From: Symbiodinium natans
Taxonomy: Eukaryota > Sar > Dinophyceae > Suessiales > Symbiodiniaceae
Assembly (NCBI GenBank): GCA_905221605.1
Contig: CAJNDS010000012.1
Location: forward strand, 124,001-188,000
Reading direction: 5' to 3'
Length of the DNA stretch: 64,000 bases
The notes beneath the pieces are model-generated. The model was not told where the DNA came from, made no database searches, and was given only the letters and a program-made list of their open reading frames with translations. How positions within the stretch are numbered: the stretch's first letter is position 1; every line of letters begins with the position of its first letter. The position numbers and the translations under genes were made by a program. Shown here piece after piece: positions 61,701 through 64,000 of the stretch.

Positions 61701-64000
61701 ACTAAGGGCCTGTGGTAAACCCTAAACCCTAAACCCTAAACCCTAAACCCTAAACCCTAAACCCTAAACCCTAAACCCTAAACCCTAAACCCTCCATAGA
61801 CTCTGCGCCAGGCTCAAGTGCCATGGTCTCGCGCGCCGTGATCGAGAACGGACAGGCCCCAGATTGGCGCGGAGACCCAGCCTGGGTTTTAGGGTTTATT
61901 ATAGGGTTTATTAGGGTTTAGGGTTTAGGGTTAAGGGTGTCTTGTATGGTACACTGGTACCCTGTCCCCTTTTTTGGTTCAAGGTTCCCTTAATAAGGGT
62001 TATAAAGTAACCAACCCACAAGATTGGTGCCCTTGTTATAATATGGTTACTGGACTACCACGGTCTCGAAGAGGATGCTGAATTGTAAGGGATGAGTTTG
62101 CGAAACGACGCACGGATTTATACAATACTACTATGGAAATAGAATGGTTGTTGGTGTACGATATCAAATATAGTAAAAGTCCTATATAGCAGAACTAAGG
62201 GGTAAGTGTAGCGCACGCCTGTATTTTACAATTTTTAAATGTGCTTTTCTCTGGGCGACCTTGAGTACTTTTCATACGACCGCGAATATTAACACTTGTT
62301 CTTCATTCCCTTCCTAGTTTTAAATTTGCTTGTTGCTCACTTGAGTTCATGCGCCGTTCATGTCTTCACTTCTTCTAACTCAAGTAAACAAGCAACATCG
62401 GAGAGTTAGAATGAAGAATCCAGCAAAATGCATGAACTGAGTGAAGCTGTATTTGGTACATTTCTCTAGCCCCTCAACCTGAATCTTCGGAGCTCCCGAG
62501 CAATCTCGGGAGGTTGTGGGAGCTCCCTTAAACCAGGCATTCGTTTTTTGGGTTTTTATCATAGGGCTTGTTAGGGTTTTGGGGTTTATAGGGTTTTAGG
62601 GGTATATATATATATATGAGCATGAGCATATATATATATATATGTATATATCTGGTTTTAGGGTTTGGTGGGGGGTGGGGCTTTGAACCCGACCGCAACC
62701 CCAGAGACAAAACGCCTCAAGGTCGTTGCTTCCCACCGCGGCACTGGGCGTCTTAGCCCTGCTCTGCGGCGCCTTGCCAAGCACGAGAAGAGGCTTCAGG
62801 GTTTTACCATTTCTTCCTTTCTTTGATATTTTTATAATCGGCTGCTAAAGGTGTAGTGGGTTTCGGAGCGCAGGGTTTAGGAGTTTGAGGTCCGGGAGAT
62901 GCTCTTCATAAGGATACGAGAAAGACTTGCAGACCTGAAGGCCCGAAACTCTGGCTTTCGAGAACGCCTTTGGATCGTTCAGGGTTTCGGGGTTTAGGGT
63001 TCAGTGACCCGGTAGTTGAGATTCATTGGCCTGCCTTGAGTGGCGGAGCCCTCATGGTTAGTAGGGGAGGGGGGGGGTCCCATACCACCCTAAACGCTAA
63101 GGGCATTCGCGTTCTTCTGAAGTCCAGGTTCAGCCCTGAGCTCACTCTCAGCTCCCAGGCAATGGCTACATTGTAGGCATCAACCAGATCTACGATGTTA
63201 GCATAGCAGCGGCCTCAGCAAGAGGAAGGGTCTAAGGCTTTGGGGGTTCAGGATTGCCAGGTTTTTGCCCTGAACTCAACAACCCAAAACCCAAGGCTGG
63301 AGCCCAGAGCTGCAGGGTTTCAGGTCCACGTCGCTGTAGGATCCTGGCCAAGGCATCCTTTGCTACCCTAAGGGGCTCATAGACACCACGTGCAGAATTT
63401 TCCGGGAGCCAGTCGTCGGACGTGCCTTCTTTTCCTTGTAATGGCACGGCTCCCTGGTAGACTTGTTCACCCAATGAACCCTAAGCCCTTCAAAACGAAC
63501 CAAGTTTTGCTTGGGGACCTATAGCCCTTTAACGACCCAAACATGCACGGGCGCGTACTGCAGGACGTCATCAACAAGCCCTTCCTGCCGGTGGCTGCTA
63601 AGGAGCTGTCCATCCCGCAGGCGCGTGCCCCAGGATTCAGGATTTCAGGAGGGCTTGCGGGACTCCCTAAACCCTAAACCCTAAACCCTAAACCCTAAAC
63701 CCTAAACCCCAAGCCCTAAGCCCTAAGCCCTAAGCCCTAAGCCCTAAGCCCTAAGCCCTAAGCCCTAAGCCCTAAACCCTAAACCCTAAACCCCCCCCCC
63801 CCCCCCCCAAAGACTCAACTCCCAGGTTGAATCCTCTCAGACTTTTGCGGCCGCAGGCTTGGGTGCTCATCATCCTCATGGCCGTGTGCGGAACCACGGC
63901 AGCAGCAGGGCCCCTCTCGGAGGGTTGTTTTTGGGGGCTTTCGGGGCGTGAAGGGGTGTTTCATGATGTAAGAAACTCTTTGGGCAGGGAAATTAAATGC
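58655..64000 (+). CDS. homogentisate phytyl/solanesyltransferase (UbiA family), 3'-partial
   Basis: Ten phased exons give a signal peptide, a plastid-transit-like stretch and the start of a UbiA prenyltransferase. The joined core reads F-L-R-P-H-T-I-R-G-T, then SRAVIENGQAPDW, GVLALLCGNGYIVG, and the first Asp-rich motif N-Q-I-Y-D-V-S-I-D with N-K-P-F-L-P-V-A, which is closest to homogentisate phytyl/geranylgeranyl/solanesyltransferases. These plastid-membrane enzymes join homogentisate to a prenyl diphosphate in tocopherol or plastoquinone synthesis. Chlorophyll synthase is a related alternative but less similar in the N-Q-x-Y-D-x-x-I-D and R-P-H-T segments. The hydrophobic leader MRTMRGLLGLCLLAALLWG suits ER-routed import into a complex plastid. 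The second Asp motif and C-terminus lie beyond the window. Tocopherol versus plastoquinone branch is not decidable here. Confidence 0.92.
58884..58929 (+). CDS. prenyltransferase exon 2, leader region
   Basis: Reads VKSGVGPISIFTARE; AG|G acceptor, GT donor, phase 1. Function inferred as part of the plastid targeting region. Confidence 0.65.
59058..59110 (+). CDS. prenyltransferase exon 3, leader region
   Basis: Reads FLVPSPRGAVQQQFAGK, basic and hydroxylated like a transit peptide. GCGCAG|G acceptor, GC donor. Confidence 0.65.
59970..60013 (+). CDS. prenyltransferase exon 4, L-K-A-F-W-K-F
   Basis: Reads EEKSSSLKAFWKFL and a split Arg. This is the helix before R-P-H-T in homogentisate prenyltransferases. 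GC donor. Confidence 0.8.
61204..61232 (+). CDS. prenyltransferase 29-bp exon, R-P-H-T motif
   Basis: Reads PHTIRGTIL and completes F-L-R-P-H-T. AG|G acceptor, GC donor at 61233, phase 1. Confidence 0.88.
61514..61604. mobile_element. small inverted-repeat hairpin, family D
   Basis: GGATCCGAAGTATAGGGCCC pairs with GGGCCCATACTTCGGACC over a loop of about 50 bp. Confidence 0.6.
61716..61793. repeat. perfect CCCTAAA array
   Basis: Eleven perfect units, about 20 bp before the prenyltransferase exon at 61812. Confidence 0.95.
61812..61866 (+). CDS. prenyltransferase exon, SRAVIEN
   Basis: Reads SSAMVSRAVIENGQAPD plus a split Trp. Matches the loop before TM2 in the family. GC donor. Confidence 0.88.
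61944..62060. mobile_element. MITE-like palindrome, family B copy 2
   Basis: Left GGTACACTGGTACCC, right GGTTACTGGACTACCA. The internal block TAAAGTAACCAACCC matches copy 1. Confidence 0.75.
62605..62651. repeat. (TA)n microsatellite
   Basis: Two TA stretches flanking GAGCATGAGCA; the whole is palindrome-prone. Confidence 0.9.
62722..62768 (+). CDS. prenyltransferase exon, TM2
   Basis: Reads SLLPTAALGVLALLC and joins Trp upstream and G-N-G-Y downstream. GC donor, phase 1. Confidence 0.88.
63159..63205 (+). CDS. prenyltransferase exon, first Asp motif
   Basis: Reads NGYIVGINQIYDVSI; the second Asp of the motif starts the next exon. GC donor at 63206. Confidence 0.95.
63564..63620 (+). CDS. 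prenyltransferase exon, N-K-P-F-L-P
   Basis: Reads DVINKPFLPVAAKELSIPQ, completing D-x-x-x-D and the conserved N-K-P loop. GC donor. Confidence 0.95.
63665..63808. repeat. CCCTAAA/CCCTAAG array and C run
   Basis: CCCTAAA, then about ten CCCTAAG, then CCCTAAA, ending in a C run of about 18. It lies between the last two exons. Confidence 0.93.
63857..63907 (+). CDS. prenyltransferase exon, TM3
   Basis: Reads AWVLIILMAVCGTTAAA, the helix after S-I-P-Q. The 3' end is uncertain (GC donors at 63899 and 63910). Confidence 0.78.

Noticed and set aside
1-64000. tRNA, rRNA or spliced-leader RNA genes
   Set aside because: No convincing cloverleaf boxes, rRNA core sequence or spliced-leader sequence was seen by eye.

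Overview
The window looks like nuclear DNA of a photosynthetic dinoflagellate. Genes are cut into many very short exons (about 18-105 bp). Well over half of the junctions I could phase use GC or GA instead of GT as donor. Nearly all acceptors are AG followed by a retained G. All recognised genes run on the + strand. Introns are long and filled with TTTAGGG/CCCTAAA-like heptamers. No species is claimed.

Three genes can be reconstructed. Gene 1 is an ABCA-type ABC transporter half (TMD plus NBD). It enters from the left edge, runs through membrane exons at 1-9.3 kb, reaches the start of the NBD at 9.9-11.5 kb, and stops inside the Walker A motif at 11479. The missing remainder (AGKTST onward through Q-loop, LSGGN signature, Walker B, H-loop, C-terminal domain and stop) starts in the matching phase at 38238 and ends at 49055 or 50017. 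Gene 2 lies wholly between these two parts: a single-domain six-TM voltage-gated cation channel with two C-terminal EF-hands, about 18.1-35.6 kb with its own stop. The simplest reading is that the channel gene is nested, same strand, inside a 26.8-kb intron that splits the ABCA Walker A motif. Gene 3 (58.65 kb to beyond the right edge) starts with a signal peptide and encodes a UbiA-family homogentisate phytyl/solanesyltransferase, a plastid enzyme of tocopherol or plastoquinone synthesis.

The rest is repeats: telomere-like arrays with locally homogenised variants (GGGTTTCA, CCCTTAAA, CCTCTAAA, CCCTACAT, GGGTTATA), at least four families of small palindromic MITE-like elements, a 1.4-kb element with terminal inverted repeats and internal repeat modules at 53.8-55.2 kb, microsatellites and long G runs. 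The 50.0-58.6 kb interval has only weak exon-like pieces. The three genes show no shared pathway; they are neighbours on one strand. Exon ends come from reading frame, splice dinucleotides and family conservation, without RNA evidence.
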